64,000 bases of DNA from Phoronis australis (taxonomy: Eukaryota > Phoronida > Phoronidae): assembly GCA_002633005.1 (NCBI GenBank), contig NMRA01000032.1:352911-416910 (forward strand), read 5' to 3'. Numbering within the stretch: position 1 is the first letter of the stretch; every line of letters starts with the position of its first letter. Under the pieces are notes generated by a model, which was not told the DNA's origin, searched no databases, and saw nothing but the letters and a program-made list of their open reading frames with translations. A program made the translations under genes and the position numbers. Shown in pieces: positions 36,721 to 48,550 of this stretch.

Positions 36721-39444
36721 ATCAACTACACTCAGTCCATTTGTTTGAATCAAAGAAATTCACCAAGAGAAGCAGATGTTAACATACCTCTGACCAAATC
36801 CTGAGGTTAGACTTATCTGGTTTCCATTAGCCTCTTAATTGGCATATCACCAGTAAACCTCTAATTACTGCTCCTGCAGTATACACATCAGCCTGTCACA
36901 ATCACTTGGCTAGCCCAACATCCCCTAAATAAAGTGGCTAAAATGCTAGTACCTTTGTTATTATTAGCAAAAACACAAGTAACGTGAATTGTTCCTATAA
37001 ATGGTAAAGGCTTTTATTTCATTACCATGGATTCATTGTTTACCCAATTGAGTTTTAAAGTTACAAAATAACATTGTGATTCTAAAGCTGCTGAATCCTT
37101 ATTTTCTCCATTTTTCTAATGGTTTTGTATTGTTCAGAATTGAAACTAGACAAAATTTCATAAAATTCCAGCTTTGATTTTTTTCACAAACATCTTTTTT
37201 CGCATTTGATTGGCAATGTTTCAGAACTTTCTGAGAACGCCGATTAATTTTTCAGCGATTATTGCTAAAGAATTGTTAGAGAATGCAAAGACGCACAGCA
37301 CCAGGTGAGTTTTTGTACCAGAATCAAAGATTGTTTGTTTTGATGCATAACAGAAAAAAAAATTAAGTTTAATTTGAATTTTCACCTTCTTACTTGTCAA
37401 ACTGGGGTTCAGCAACTTTAAATTCATTATTATTCCTTTTCAATACCAAGCTATAACCTTGACTCTGAAAACAATGTGGTATCATCTACTAACATTGATG
37501 TTAAATGTTCTTGCCATCACTATTGGTAACGCTTGTCTGAAGTCTATAGGTTTCAATTAGAACACCCACAGTACAAATGACAAATTTTTCCAGGTAACAT
37601 GAAAAGGACAAAGAAAATTTAAGTAATTTGTCACAGCTTTGTCATCAAAGAAACATGATGAAATGAGAAACTTTAGCATGCGAATAATTCATTTTTTACA
37701 ATTAAGGTAGAGACGATGCTTCAAGAGAACAGGTTGAACGCCTTTTCTACATTGACAGAGCTCTTGAATCTGCGAGTGGTATTTCTTCAATTGTCTCGAA
37801 CAAAAATAATTGACAAACCAGCAAAACTTCTAACTTTGAAAGGCTGATTGTCATGCCGCAAATAATTACAACTTCCCAAATGTTGTATTATGATAGCCAC
37901 AAAAACCAAGCTAGTAATATGCTGAACGTTTATTTTGTTGAGAAAAATGGCAAAATGAAATTTCACTAATCCGCTATACTGTGGCCTAATTAGGTCGAAA
38001 ATAAGGCCAATAGAACACTCCTTTCTCCCATAGGTAAGAAAGTGTTAATTTCATTGGCCTCATTTTGGAATGCATATTTCACAGGTTAAGTCTCAAACCG
38101 GCAAGGTGTATGCCCGTGGAAAGATTCCCGGTTACAACCATTTAAAAGTACTGCGATATCTTCAAAAAAGGGTATTCTGTTTAGTTCAAGATTAACCCCT
38201 TAAACTTGCTTTATCTACTTGCTCCCCATTCTCGTGAAATGCAAAAACTTAACATCACGCTTCCATGGAGTTTTGTCAAGTTTATCCAACTTTCTCCCGA
38301 TGGAGTTGCAGCCCACAGCACAGCAGTAATACTTCGGTGCAATTGGAATGTAACAAAAATCAAGACAGGCAGTTTGAGTGGATTGTTGCCCATGGCGACC
38401 AACTTAATTTGCAGGTTCACCAATATTTCCTCACCTAATGAATGTCATTGAACTACCCTCACTGTATCATTCTGGTACCATTTTACTTGGCAACTAATAT
38501 ACACTGTCTGCAGGTAGGACAAATGCTTGTGCCTAACAACTACAAGAAGCTTCATAAAAATAAACATATTGGAACCATGACTAATAAGACCTCCAGCTGT
38601 TGCGATGTATCAACCTCCTGGGGAACTTGATTCACGTGATCACCCAGTTAATGCTTCAGAGCTTCACAGCATTTGGACTCCATTCCGGGTTCAAGCATTC
38701 CACAGAGGTTATCATCCTGTTTATGACTAGACAAATGTAAATCATAACGAGCATTACCTATCAGCTAACCAGCAAACATGGTCCATTACGAATACATAAA
38801 AGAAAAAATCAAGTGAAAGCAACTCCACACAAAATTATTGAAGATTGGACTTCAGAGATGTCAAGTTCAGGGTATCCCAAAGGCACACAGTGTAAAATGG
38901 GTATTGGGGATGTGTTGCTGAAATCACTTGCCAGTTTTGTGATTTTGGTATAGGAATGGCTCTCGTTTTCCAAAACTTTTGTAGTAAGATCACGCCGGAG
39001 CATATGGGTGGCTAATTTTTATATCTTAAACTCAACATCAGATGGCAAATATTTTTGGCCGAGTAATCAACATCATTGGATCCAGTTCTGGAATCTGGAA
39101 TCATTTTTTTGAAATGAGTAAAACCAAGGAGGATTTGACTATTTCTCTTTTTCAGAAAGGTACGGTACTGATAAAGATGAGTTACCTTTTTAAAGTATGT
39201 ATAATTATGATGGTTTCTGTCTTTACAGTACATTTTATTATATATGGTGTACATAAGTTTAACGCTCATAAACATGGTCACCATGTTTGGAAGGAGATTT
39301 CCAAGACCAAAATACATGGTAGGCTATGCCCCCACTCCAGGAATTACATGCAAAACTAAGCATACAACTCCAAAACAAGAAATTTTTTTGAAAACAAATT
39401 GCATTCCAGGGTTACACAGACGTAAGTCATGTATATAACGTAAA
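36721..39444. other. Intronic stretch without genes
   Basis: AT-rich. The overlapping ORFs around 38206-38451 on both strands have no known motif or splice context. Nothing else recognised. Confidence 0.35.
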
Positions 39445-39690
39445 ATCCAACAAATTTAGGACACAGTATGGCTGACAGGTGAAATTTCATTTTCTGTTTT
39501 TTTCACGACGGATATGTAGTGCCAAAACAATGCTTTGTCACGTTCAATTTCTTTTCTATAGCTACCAACAGACAATATTCTGAAAATAGCGGTCATCTTA
39601 AATAATGACAGAAACTCTTGAAAAATGAAAAAGTGTAATTTTGGCTATTCTTTTTGTCCCAAATTGGTGAAATTTTACTGCACTAGATGT
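39445..39690 (+). repeat. Dispersed 'aggacacagtatgg' repeat, copy 2
   Basis: aaatttaggacacagtatggc, tgacaggtgaaatttcatttt, agtgccaaaacaatg, gctaccaacagacaatattc. The last block is shared with the 41085-41230 copy. Confidence 0.55.
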
Positions 39691-40839
39691 TTCGACTGAG
39701 TTCGGGTGTACTCTACAAAATAAGCAGGGGGTCAGGCCTTCATGCAGCGTATGTCCTGGGCGTCCAAATGAAGGCCCTAGCACTAATCTGAGCTCCCTGG
39801 CAAGGAAGCCCAATGTATCATTTGGATGCCCACTGTCAATAGGAGTCTTTCAAGTTTGGACACACACATTGTAATGAATACTAGGAAGCCTCTGAAGGCT
39901 CACAGTGGGGGCTCTTTTTTCAAAGCAGGAAGAAATATACAATGTATATACAAAGTATATGCATTGTTGCTATTGTGACACTTGATTGACAGCATTGTAA
40001 ATCTTGGTCTACACAGTTTTTTTAGTAAAAATGCTCACCATAGACGGCTGTTTTATAAACTTAGATGTAAAAACCTTGATCTATGCATTTTTTGTAAAAA
40101 AATCTGTGTGTTTGGGGGTATTGATGAGGGTGGGGGGTTACGCATCAGAATCATGGACGCCCTGGAATATTGGGAACCCCATTTTGGACACCCTATTTTC
40201 AAAATCCTGGATAAAGGCCTGCAGGGGGTGAAGTCAAACATTTAAAATTCAGCTCAATAGCTATGTAAAACTGGGTCCATGTAGGCATTTCAACCCGCAC
40301 AAATTGTCCCAGGAACAAGATAATCTAGTGAAAATAACCATGTGGACAACTACAATAAACCATTTAAAGCCAGTAGTTATTCTTTCCTGTGTTTCTGTCA
40401 ATGAGTCACAACATCAATGACAAACAGTGTCAAATCTCATAAAATATTGGTAGGCCGAATCCATTCTGAGAAAATGTTGAACAAATAATACAAACAAACA
40501 ATACAACACTTTTTGTGAATCCAAGGCAATGTTTGGTATACAACCACAGAGTTCACCAAACTTTAAGTAGATAACTCCAGATTTATTCATTGATCAGCAG
40601 GTTGCATTAAACTGGAAATTAAGTATTTAATGTTTTGATTTCCTGTGGTTGTGCAAGACACTGAGCAACTCTGGAGCATTTTCATCAATACTTATTGGGA
40701 GTCTGGATATTCACAAGGTGGGCGATAATGAAGAACGAGTCTTTATGTAATCTGCATAGAGTGAGATCAAAGCTCTTCACCTGAGCATGGGACAAGAGTC
40801 TGAATGTATAGCGCATGTCATTGGGGCCACTACATCACA

Positions 40840-40854
40840 AGCGCCACCTGGTGA
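40840..40854 (-). promoter_or_regulatory. CTCF-like motif, site 2
   Basis: The minus strand reads tcaccaggtggcgct, the same 15-mer core and orientation as the site at 31783. Wider flanks differ apart from an A/T context, so this is not an obvious repeat copy. Confidence 0.5.
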
Positions 40855-41084
40855 GATTCTAGCTCCCCACTCAAGTAAATGGATCTGAAAATTATGTTGA
40901 AGTTTTTAAAGGTAAACTTAATTTTACTGATGTTCTGTTCACTCTAAACCTATCCTCACCACAAGTAAAGCGATTTCTTATCAATGTGCACAGCCCTCGA
41001 CTTCCGTGACCAGGTTAATGCAAGCAATAAGATGTACCAGGAGCATAACTCATTGGTGCAACTTTAGTACGGTACATACAGCAA

Positions 41085-41230
41085 AATCTCATTAATATGG
41101 CGGACAAGTGAAATTCTATGTTTTATTTTTCCAAGAAAGAAAGATATGCAGCAATAAAGTAATCAATTTTGGCATGATCAAGCCCTGTATCAACAGCTAC
41201 CACCAGACAATATTTGGAAAAATTGCGTGT
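41085..41230 (+). repeat. Dispersed 'aggacacagtatgg' repeat, copy 3 (partial)
   Basis: atggcggacaagtgaaattc then caacagctaccaccagacaatat, parallel to copy 2 but lacking the gaacacag block. Confidence 0.45.
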
Positions 41231-42730
41231 ATCTACATTACACCGTACCAACAATGAAACAACTGGGAGAGATTTTACCATGCTCAATTTCAATGAAAGC
41301 GAAATCTGCCCTCCCCCCCCTCCTCCTTCAAAAACAAGTGTGGGGATCAATCAGCAGTCTGTCCTACAGATTTCAAAAACATCTCGCAGCCATGAATAGT
41401 TGCATATGGACAATACACCCAACATTACAAGTTTATTACACAGCAAAGAGTTCAACAGCATAATGTTATTACATAACCCAACAATTTGGACATTTTAGGC
41501 ATCAAGGCTTCAATACACTGACACTTCAGTAACTGCCTAGACCCAAAAGTTCACTCATGGAGCTGAAGAAAACTTACATTACCATCTGTCTTTGTTTAGA
41601 TGTCTAACCAACGAAAATCATATTAGCCATTTTGCCATACTCTGATAAAATCGGTCTCGAATAAATTTGAAATGACAACTAATCGAGGTGAAATTCACCT
41701 TTAATTAAATCTTTAACATCACACCTTTGGCCAGAGTAAGATGCAGTGTTCATGAAGTTGGCTTATTCAATTTGTGCTAGGCACAGCAACTTCTTATGAG
41801 TCATCTGAAATTTCTGAATCTAGCAAAAACAATAGTTTCTCTAAAAATAGTCAATTTTACTTTCACTGCTCATGGTGACTATCAGCCTCGTTTCAAGTAA
41901 ATAGACTGCTGGTTATTCCCAAACTCAGAAATCATTAACTTATCGAAGGAACAAACTGATATCAGTTATAACAACGAGGCATTTGATAATTTGATTCATC
42001 AGTTGTATTTTTAACACTTTAGGAGAGTACATTGCAGCTTCAAACACAACAGTCATCAAATTAAAATCTGTAGGTTGCGAAGTCCTTCTCGAATCATAAA
42101 ATTTTGATCGCCATTCCAAGAAATTCTGCAGTCAACCTTCTAAATGGTGTTATAGGCAACGGAGATGACTATATCAGCAGTTGACGAAATGGCCTATTTT
42201 GTTATGCCGACAGTCCGTGAAAAACATCGTTGTCCGGATTATAACATCAGTAAGGAAGATAAATGATACAGCTTATAGCTGCCAGGTGTAGAAATGTTTA
42301 CCAAATGCATTGCAGAATTCAAATTTTAACGCATTTTTTATAACAATGGCACAATTTTATGACAAGCGAAAGTTACAGTGAACACTTATTGAAGCTATGA
42401 GTGATGCTCCCAGTTCCAGTAACCAGAAAATCAAGCATTTATCTTCCTGGGCTCTGTTTCATGAAAGGTGGCTTAAAATTTAAGACAGAAGTTTGGTCTA
42501 TGTTCCACACAACTATTTCTGAAAAATTATCAATTTGCACTTGAGCAAAAGTACAAAGTCACTGAGAATACATAACAAGCTGCTAGTAGCTGAGATAATT
42601 TTTAGACTGTGAAGTGGTCACAATTACTTGGCTACTCTTATTCAGCAACTGTGAGGTGGGAGCATGAGAACAGTTCTGTCTTAGTCTAATGTAATCACTT
42701 TTCGTGAAACATACCCCTGATTGCATCTCA

Positions 42731-42813
42731 CAGTACCGTCCACACAAGGACTTATCCTAGTTACTTACCCCAGTTATCAGATGCGAGTGTGTGTGTGAGT
42801 GTGTGTGTGTGAG

Positions 42814-42860
<47 letters not shown>

Positions 42861-42945
42861 ATGCGTGTATGTTCCACATCAAAGTGGGGTGTAAGTTGCA
42901 GTAAAAGTGCACTTGTTCTACGGTAGGCTGTGTGTGGACGGGATT
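42731..42945. mobile_element. MITE, 'CCGTCCACACA' family, copy 3, with internal microsatellite
   Basis: Left end cagtaccgtccacacaagg and right end ggctgtgtgtggacgggat are inverted repeats. The block gacttatcctag is shared with copy 1. An expanded GT/GTGC microsatellite (42784-42868) occupies much of the body, apparently grown from the GT-rich interior that copy 1 also shows. Confidence 0.6.
42784..42868. repeat. (GT)n/(GTGC)n microsatellite
   Basis: GT repeats pass into a long run of gtgc units (about 42813-42862). It lies inside the MITE at 42731-42945 and produces the spurious His/Thr/Arg-rich minus-strand ORFs here. Confidence 0.95.
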
Positions 42946-43089
42946 TTTGTTTTGCCACTCCCCAAAAGTTTCTGGAAGGTAACACGATTCCACTCCTGAG
43001 AGATAGACTCGTCAGTTTCACAACCAAACTTGCATTCTGGTGCAGTGTTTCTGGTGTTCTGATTTTTAACTAAATCGCGAAGTACACAA

Positions 43090-43760
43090 TCTATTCCTGG
43101 AATGAGTTGTCGCCAGGCTCAGTAGCAAACATGGAAACTATTCATGAAGGCTGGGGCAACATGACACATGAGCACAAGCTTACCCCACTCCTGGGTTAGG
43201 GTAATTTGTTCTAGGAAAACTAGCTTCAGCACTAGTCACAGCGTGGTAACAAGTCTACCAACACCACACCATACAACAAAAGTAATTAGTGTTTGCGCAG
43301 TTACATACATACAGGCACCCTCATTTTCGTACTTTATTGACCTTAATTCTGAACACGTTTATATTTCCTGAATCACAATATTAACTTTAACCATTTTATT
43401 TCTGCTGGTAATCACAGCTACAAGATGGAGATTTAACCCAAAACGGATAAGGAATAATGCAAACAATCAACGGCCATTTTTCCAGGAGCAGAGCTATCTA
43501 ATTTCCGTCCTGCAATAAGGCATCAGGGGACTCATGTGGATGCCAAGACACTTAGTACTGTAGCGAGACTTAAGACGAGTTCATCTCTTCTGGCTTAAGA
43601 TTGGTCATAGAAATTACACCAAGTAATTTAGCACTGACAGCTGGCCCGACTGTATACTAGAGGTTGGAACAAGGCTACGTGGATGCTCAACTGACCAGAG
43701 ACAAGTTACTCTCAGGCCCAGGTTGTTTCATTTTAAATCATAGTGTGGACATGACTTAAG
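43090..43760. repeat. Fragments of the 'CCGTCCACACA' MITE family
   Basis: ctggaatgagttgtcgcc (about 43100), taccccactcctgg and ttgttctaggaaaac (about 43185-43220), and gtgtggacatgacttaag (43743-43760) all resemble interior or terminal blocks of the MITEs at 4475 and 32729. The fragments are scattered, so nested insertion or decay is likely. Low certainty on the boundaries. Confidence 0.35.
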
Positions 43761-44179
43761 AAAAAAAAAAAACTGTGATCCAAACTCAAGTTATATGTGA
43801 GCAATCATGTTGTGCTTGACACTAATTTTGAAAGTCACAACCCCATCCCTGCAACCCAGTTATTTTCTATCACAATGTTAGTAGTGCAAACATGAGGAAC
43901 TGTCCAAGGTAAAATCTTACAAGTGCAGGACACGATATAGTAAACAAGTGATATTTGATTACTTTCATTTTGATCATAATAGACAGTAACACCAAATAAG
44001 GTTTTATCATATTTAAGTCTCATAACAATGTTTGTAAAAAGCCTTTAAAGAACCAAAAAATGACAATTGATTTTGTCCGAAGTTGGTGACATTTTACCAA
44101 ATACCATACTTCTTTTACAGTGATATAGGCAATGGTCAAACAAGGCCCAACATTGTGAAGGCTCCATTCTTTGCTACTA

Positions 44180-44420
44180 CGGTAAAATCTTATCAATTCA
44201 GGACATAATATGGCCGACAAGTAGAATAGTATTTTGTTTGTGAAACTTATGTAGGACAGAATTAAATGATATCATTTCTACACGTTATGTTCCACAGGTA
44301 CTACGCCGAAACAAAGTTTTTAAAAGTTGAGAGCATTCACAACGTTAGAAGCCCTTCAAAATGAAAAGGACATTTTTGGCATTTTTGTCTGAAATTAGTG
44401 AGTTTTGCCATATACTGCAG
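44180..44420 (+). repeat. Dispersed 'aggacacagtatgg' repeat, copy 4
   Basis: tcaattcaggacataatatgg, ccgacaagtagaat, acgttagaagcccttcaaaatg, tttttggcatttttgtctg. Same order as copy 1. Confidence 0.5.
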
Positions 44421-44747
44421 CTTTCAAATATTGGCTACCATAATCATAAAAAGTGGCGTCAAAATAATTGATCATTTTGCCAATGTTTTAACTCAAAAGT
44501 TTTCGATGATTGAATTCTTAACCAAAGCACTTTTGGAGTTTGAAAACATTACGATGGTCACACAATCTAGAATTGTTGTTGAATGAGATCGCAATTCAAA
44601 ACATGGGCACCATTTTCGAATTTGCAATTTTAGGGTTGGTCAACTCCAACAAACTCTGGAGTGTTTTCTTGAGTCGTTAATGGTTTTGAAGTTCTTGGAG
44701 GGAATGCCGTCCTATCATGGCAAGGAATGTTATGACCAACTCGATTT

Positions 44748-44795
44748 TTGTTTTTAGCCAGCTGATCAGTAAGAAATGCAGCTTGAAGTATAAAC
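44748..44795. repeat. Isolated terminus of the monomer-array element
   Basis: gatttttgtttttagccagctgatc...gaaatgcagcttgaag matches the right terminus at 11823-11870 (tttttgttttttagccagctc...gaaacgcagctttaat). No array accompanies it, so this is a solo end or a strongly deleted copy. Confidence 0.5.
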
Positions 44796-46646
44796 TTAAT
44801 GCTAGGCTATAAACCTACGAATACTATGAAAATTCTTTTTACAGATTAAAAAAGTACATCGTCTTTGGGCAATTAATAAATTCCTATGAAGATCAATACT
44901 GAAAAACTAACCATTTCACAAAAACTGAAATCATGTCCATCCTTTTAAAACAAATAAAATGTTAGATAATTCAAAATGTAGATATAATATGAAAAACGTT
45001 GTTTAATCCGTTTTCGTTGTAAACCTAATGAAAATACTCCCTAAGATCTGGATGTATCAAACTGAAAAAGTGAAAACAGAGTTGTCTTCATCAGGCTGTA
45101 AGTAGTTTATCAGTAGACATGGGAATTACTTTATAACAGTTCCACAGTCTGATCTCAATTAGTATCCAGACAATTAGTCAATAACCAATTATATAACTAT
45201 ATGATATTATATTATAAATCTCATCAGACATGACCAAATTAAACAATGCTGTTCAAGGACACACAGTGAATCAGACCTCTATGTAAATATTCTATGCTAG
45301 AAAGAGTGTATGAATAAATGATGGTGAAGATCAGTCAATCAATAATCCTAAAGTATAATTCAGCTGAAAAATAACAGGTAAGATATATTTACATATGAAA
45401 AAATTGACGCGTTAAAGAGCATTGAATATTGACCCCTTCACAGTAATAGAGGCAGTCTAATGTCTAATATATATGCTCCCGTATATATTAATTCTAACAG
45501 CTAGCACTGCACTAAATAATTGACGAGTTCCATATGACACACAGTATAACATTTTATTGCTTTAAGCACACAGTAGAATTTTCTTCAGACTTCTACTTTT
45601 CATGGACTTACAGATCATCACCCCCAACACATTTCAATTGGGAGAGCCTCTTAAAAAAATTGAGTACCCATGTTTCCACAAAATCTCACGTTAAAGGGTC
45701 ACTTCTTATGCCAGGGAATGTTACACGTCTCCTACCACAAGATTATGATGCTGACTTGAGGGGGTATATTTATGAATTTCGGTTCAAAAGGATGCAGCTA
45801 AAAATATCATAACGTATGGAACTCCGCTCAAGGGCTGTGGAGTCAAGAGAAACATGGAGAGTAAAGGTAGCAACCAATTTGAGGTTCGTTATTCAGTGGA
45901 CAAAACTGGTTCTCAAAATGTGGGACCCCTGCAGGTGATAGTATTACCAAAAGTCATCACCTGGATTAATGAGAGTCGCCCTAATAGGATCCAATTTTGG
46001 GAATGTTGTCTTTATTAGGGTCATGTTTTGAGGGGATATAGTTTGAAAGGGTGGAGTTTCTGTGTCCCTGATACACTGCCTAGAGGGGCTTATTCAAAAT
46101 CCCTTGTTAGTACCTTAGTTTCTAGTGGCTTACTAGAAAGCCCCATGCCTCCACAAGCAGAAAATGAATTGGCACAGCGAGAATAGAACTAGATTTCATA
46201 ATTCAAAACTTCTATGAAACTGTTATCATTCAAAAGAATATCAACCTCGAACAGGATGTAAATTGTTTAAATGACGCTTCCACTGTAATAAAATAAAATG
46301 ATAATAAAACTGTTAGTTTTATCCAAGCAGCACTATGGTGGATGCTGGTGGTGTTCTGTCTGGCATGTATTAACAGTTTTATTGTTTATTTTATACCATT
46401 ACATACATTACTCAAGTCGTGGAATCGATAAGTATGGTCGGTGGCTCAAAGCCCTACCTTCAATAAACAAATATTTTGTGTGAGATTTCAGTCTTAACGC
46501 ATGATTTCGCAGGTCAGTTGCTGAGAATGAGATGTGTTAACTGTCTGTGCTCGGATCAATATGTGTTGAGGCAATCGACGGAGTCTGGGACGTAGAAGGA
46601 TTTCAGAAAAAAAAAAATCCTAGAAAACAAAAAGTCATAAACTCAC
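44796..46646. other. RyR: Intronic stretch just downstream of RyR exon 1
   Basis: No exon. It contains a relative of the 'ggttctcaaa' dispersed motif (about 45830-45980) and AT-rich low-complexity patches (45190-45220, 45460-45500). Confidence 0.4.
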
Positions 46647-46706
46647 CGTCCTCAAGAAAGAAATGTCGTCTTGTTCAGATCCAGTATTTTCGTGATCATC
46701 CGTCAT
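46647..46706 (-). CDS. RyR: Ryanodine receptor, coding exon 1 (N-terminus)
   Basis: The minus-strand ORF MTDDHENTGSEQDDISFLRT ends at a GTGAGT donor (plus-strand actcac at 46641-46646), phase 0. Ryanodine receptors are the giant homotetrameric Ca2+ release channels of the endoplasmic/sarcoplasmic reticulum. Their first coding exon is characteristically tiny and ends in ...FLRT: acidic residues then QFLRT in vertebrates, SEQDDVSFLRT in the fly. The SEQDDISFLRT match, the acidic leader and the immediate donor make the identity clear once joined to exon 2 at 420-536. The frame stays open upstream to a TGA at 46812-46814 but holds no other ATG, so the ATG at 46704-46706 is the start; it has G at -3. 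The surrounding DNA is CpG-rich compared with the rest of the window. Seen: ORF, donor, phase. Known: RyR exon structure. Inferred: membership in a complete RyR gene running to lower coordinates. Confidence 0.9.
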
Positions 46707-47060
46707 GACGGCAGGGTTTGTTACGATGCGCTCACGCTTATCAAGTAAATTGGAATGGCGACTGGTGGACGTCGGTCTGGTGTCGGCGAAACGAGGTCGA
46801 AAACGGCGATTTCATGAATAGAAAGCAAAGTTTAGCACATTCCTGTCACCTCGTAACCGATCTGTAATGTAACTTTGACCTATTAAGCCATGGTTGAAGC
46901 GAATGTAGCGAAGAACTTCTGCAAAGTCACGGGGGATTCCTTGCTCGTCCTCAATCTCCGCAAGACAGCTGACTGTAATCGTATAGGCTCTTTTCTTGAC
47001 AAAAGATGGCGCGATCTACAGTGCGAGTCAACAGTCTTGTGTACCGTGACTGTGCATGTA
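46647..47060. promoter_or_regulatory. RyR: CpG-rich putative promoter/5'UTR region of RyR
   Basis: Around RyR exon 1 and for about 300 bp upstream, CpG dinucleotides are much denser than elsewhere (e.g. cgtcatgacggc, gatgcgctcacgc, gacgtcggtctgg, ggtcgaaaacggcg). An aaaagatggcgcgatc word at about 47001-47016 resembles the YY1-type initiator element seen at animal start sites. No TATA box is obvious. Promoter function is inferred. Confidence 0.45.
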
Positions 47061-48239
47061 AACACTTTCTATATCTATGCCTGGAACTGTAGACAGATCT
47101 ACAGTTCTGTGATCAATGGTAATGCATGACCAAATCCGAGGACCAAGTCATACGTCTGCAGCATCAAAATTGTTTGGCTGTACTCAATAAAAATAATAAA
47201 ACTAAAACTGCGTTCATGTGTAACATAGGCCTACTCCTGTTGTGTGCCAATGCAAAAACATAAACATGGTTAGTCTCTTTTTGATAGAAAGACCAGTATT
47301 TCAATGAAGAAACTTCATATTCACAAAACTAGTTTGCGAATTTATTTAGCGAACTGATAGGCAACAGCTTACGCATGACGGTCTATCGGGGTAAAAACTG
47401 GTTTTGTTCTTGACGGTAATCACTGATATCCCAAACTACTAAAAATACAAGTCAAAATTGGTTGTTACGGTCCTTTTTATGTTCATTTTCAAAACGGAAG
47501 ATAATAATGAATATTCAAAATTTACAATGGCTGACAAACAGTTGGGGATTAATCGAATTTCATATACATACTACGCTTAACCTTGTTCTAAAAAATTGTC
47601 AGGTTACATGTACTTCGTTAAGTGGAGCTAGTGATATCGAAAAGGGCTACTTTTCACTTATGGAAAATTCATTTAACCTAGACTTATTTGAAACTCGTGG
47701 TAAGACAAGAAATCTGTCGCTGCACTACAATAAATCAGACAATGTACAATTCTACTCTGTCAAGTTTGTTACAGTATTACACACGTTTCGTATTTCTGAT
47801 AAAGCCCTTTTGGCACTTTTCTCAAACAACGATTTCTTCACGTCGTCAGAGTTTATTGTGCTGTTGACGTATCCTTATATCTTCGAAATGGCCTAAATAA
47901 CATGGTGATGGGTACTATAGCGATTTGTCACCGTGTTATAGGCTACGAATGGACAAAAAATTCAGGCGTCAGCACTTAGCGCTCATTCCACAAAAGAATT
48001 TCTGTTGAAATGTTTGATTTTTTTAAATCAAACATTTTTAACTTTTTATCAGAGGTTTGAGGTTACTGAGAGAGCAGGGTTGTAGGACAAATCTTTGATC
48101 CTACAACTGAATCAAATAATATTTTATATCGTTTGGCAGTCCCTGTAAAACTTGATGCAGCAACAAAAATAATGAGGTCATGTGGTAGCTGAGCGAATCT
48201 TATCGCTATTTTTGGCCAGCTTGTGCACAAAACGTTTCT
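47061..48239. other. Intergenic stretch, no supported gene
   Basis: The longest ORF (47462-47896, plus, 144 codons) is AT-rich, has no recognised domain, no clear promoter and no splice partners. I do not annotate it as a gene. Confidence 0.4.
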
Positions 48240-48244
48240 TTAAT

Positions 48245-48550
48245 CAGGAGTGGATCCAGTATTTTGAGTTAGAGGGGGGCAGGGCACGGGAACAACCAGA
48301 ATTTGGGGAAAATGCGCGCACCCAGCCTAAAATGTGGGGACACAGAGGCCTCGAATGTTTGGGTTGGGGTTGCGGACCTGTTGACTAAAAAAAAAACGGA
48401 CGGGGTTTGTTCAGTTTGCTCAGGGCCTATGCATTGTTTATTCACCCCCGACGAGCCCCTGCTTGCGTACACCCGAACTCCCAAATGGTATCTGGTAAGA
48501 TTTTAGGGGGGCCATGGCCCCCTTGCCCCCCTCCCCTAAATCCGCCACTG
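48245..48550. mobile_element. MITE, 'GGCGGATCCAG' family, copy 2, with TSD
   Basis: Left end caggagtggatccag and right end taaatccgccactg are inverted repeats. The element is flanked by the direct repeat ttaat (48240-48244 and 48551-48555), which defines the insertion. The C-rich run gccatggcccccttgccccc lies just inside the right end. It sits in the RyR-NUP133 intergenic region. Confidence 0.75.

Larger units (their letters stand above)
537..46646 (-). other. RyR: Giant intron 1 of the RyR gene (about 46.1 kb)
   Basis: The interval is bounded by the GTGAGT donor of exon 1 and the TTTACAG acceptor of exon 2. I found no other exon of RyR type and no recognisable gene inside on either strand; the short ORFs there are AT-rich, unconserved to my eye, or sit in repeats. 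Part of the length is probably an assembly artefact, since two of the three 'n'-joined duplications (8860-10726 and 16042-19843) lie here. The true length is then about 43 kb. A very long first intron is also typical of vertebrate RYR2. Named repeats inside are listed separately. Confidence 0.8.

Noticed and set aside
42757-43027. His/Thr/Ala/Arg-repeat ORFs on the minus strand
   Set aside because: Produced by the GT/GTGC microsatellite within a MITE.
47462-47896. 144-codon plus-strand ORF in the intergenic region
   Set aside because: No recognisable domain, AT-driven composition, no splice or promoter context. A long chance ORF is plausible in AT-rich DNA.
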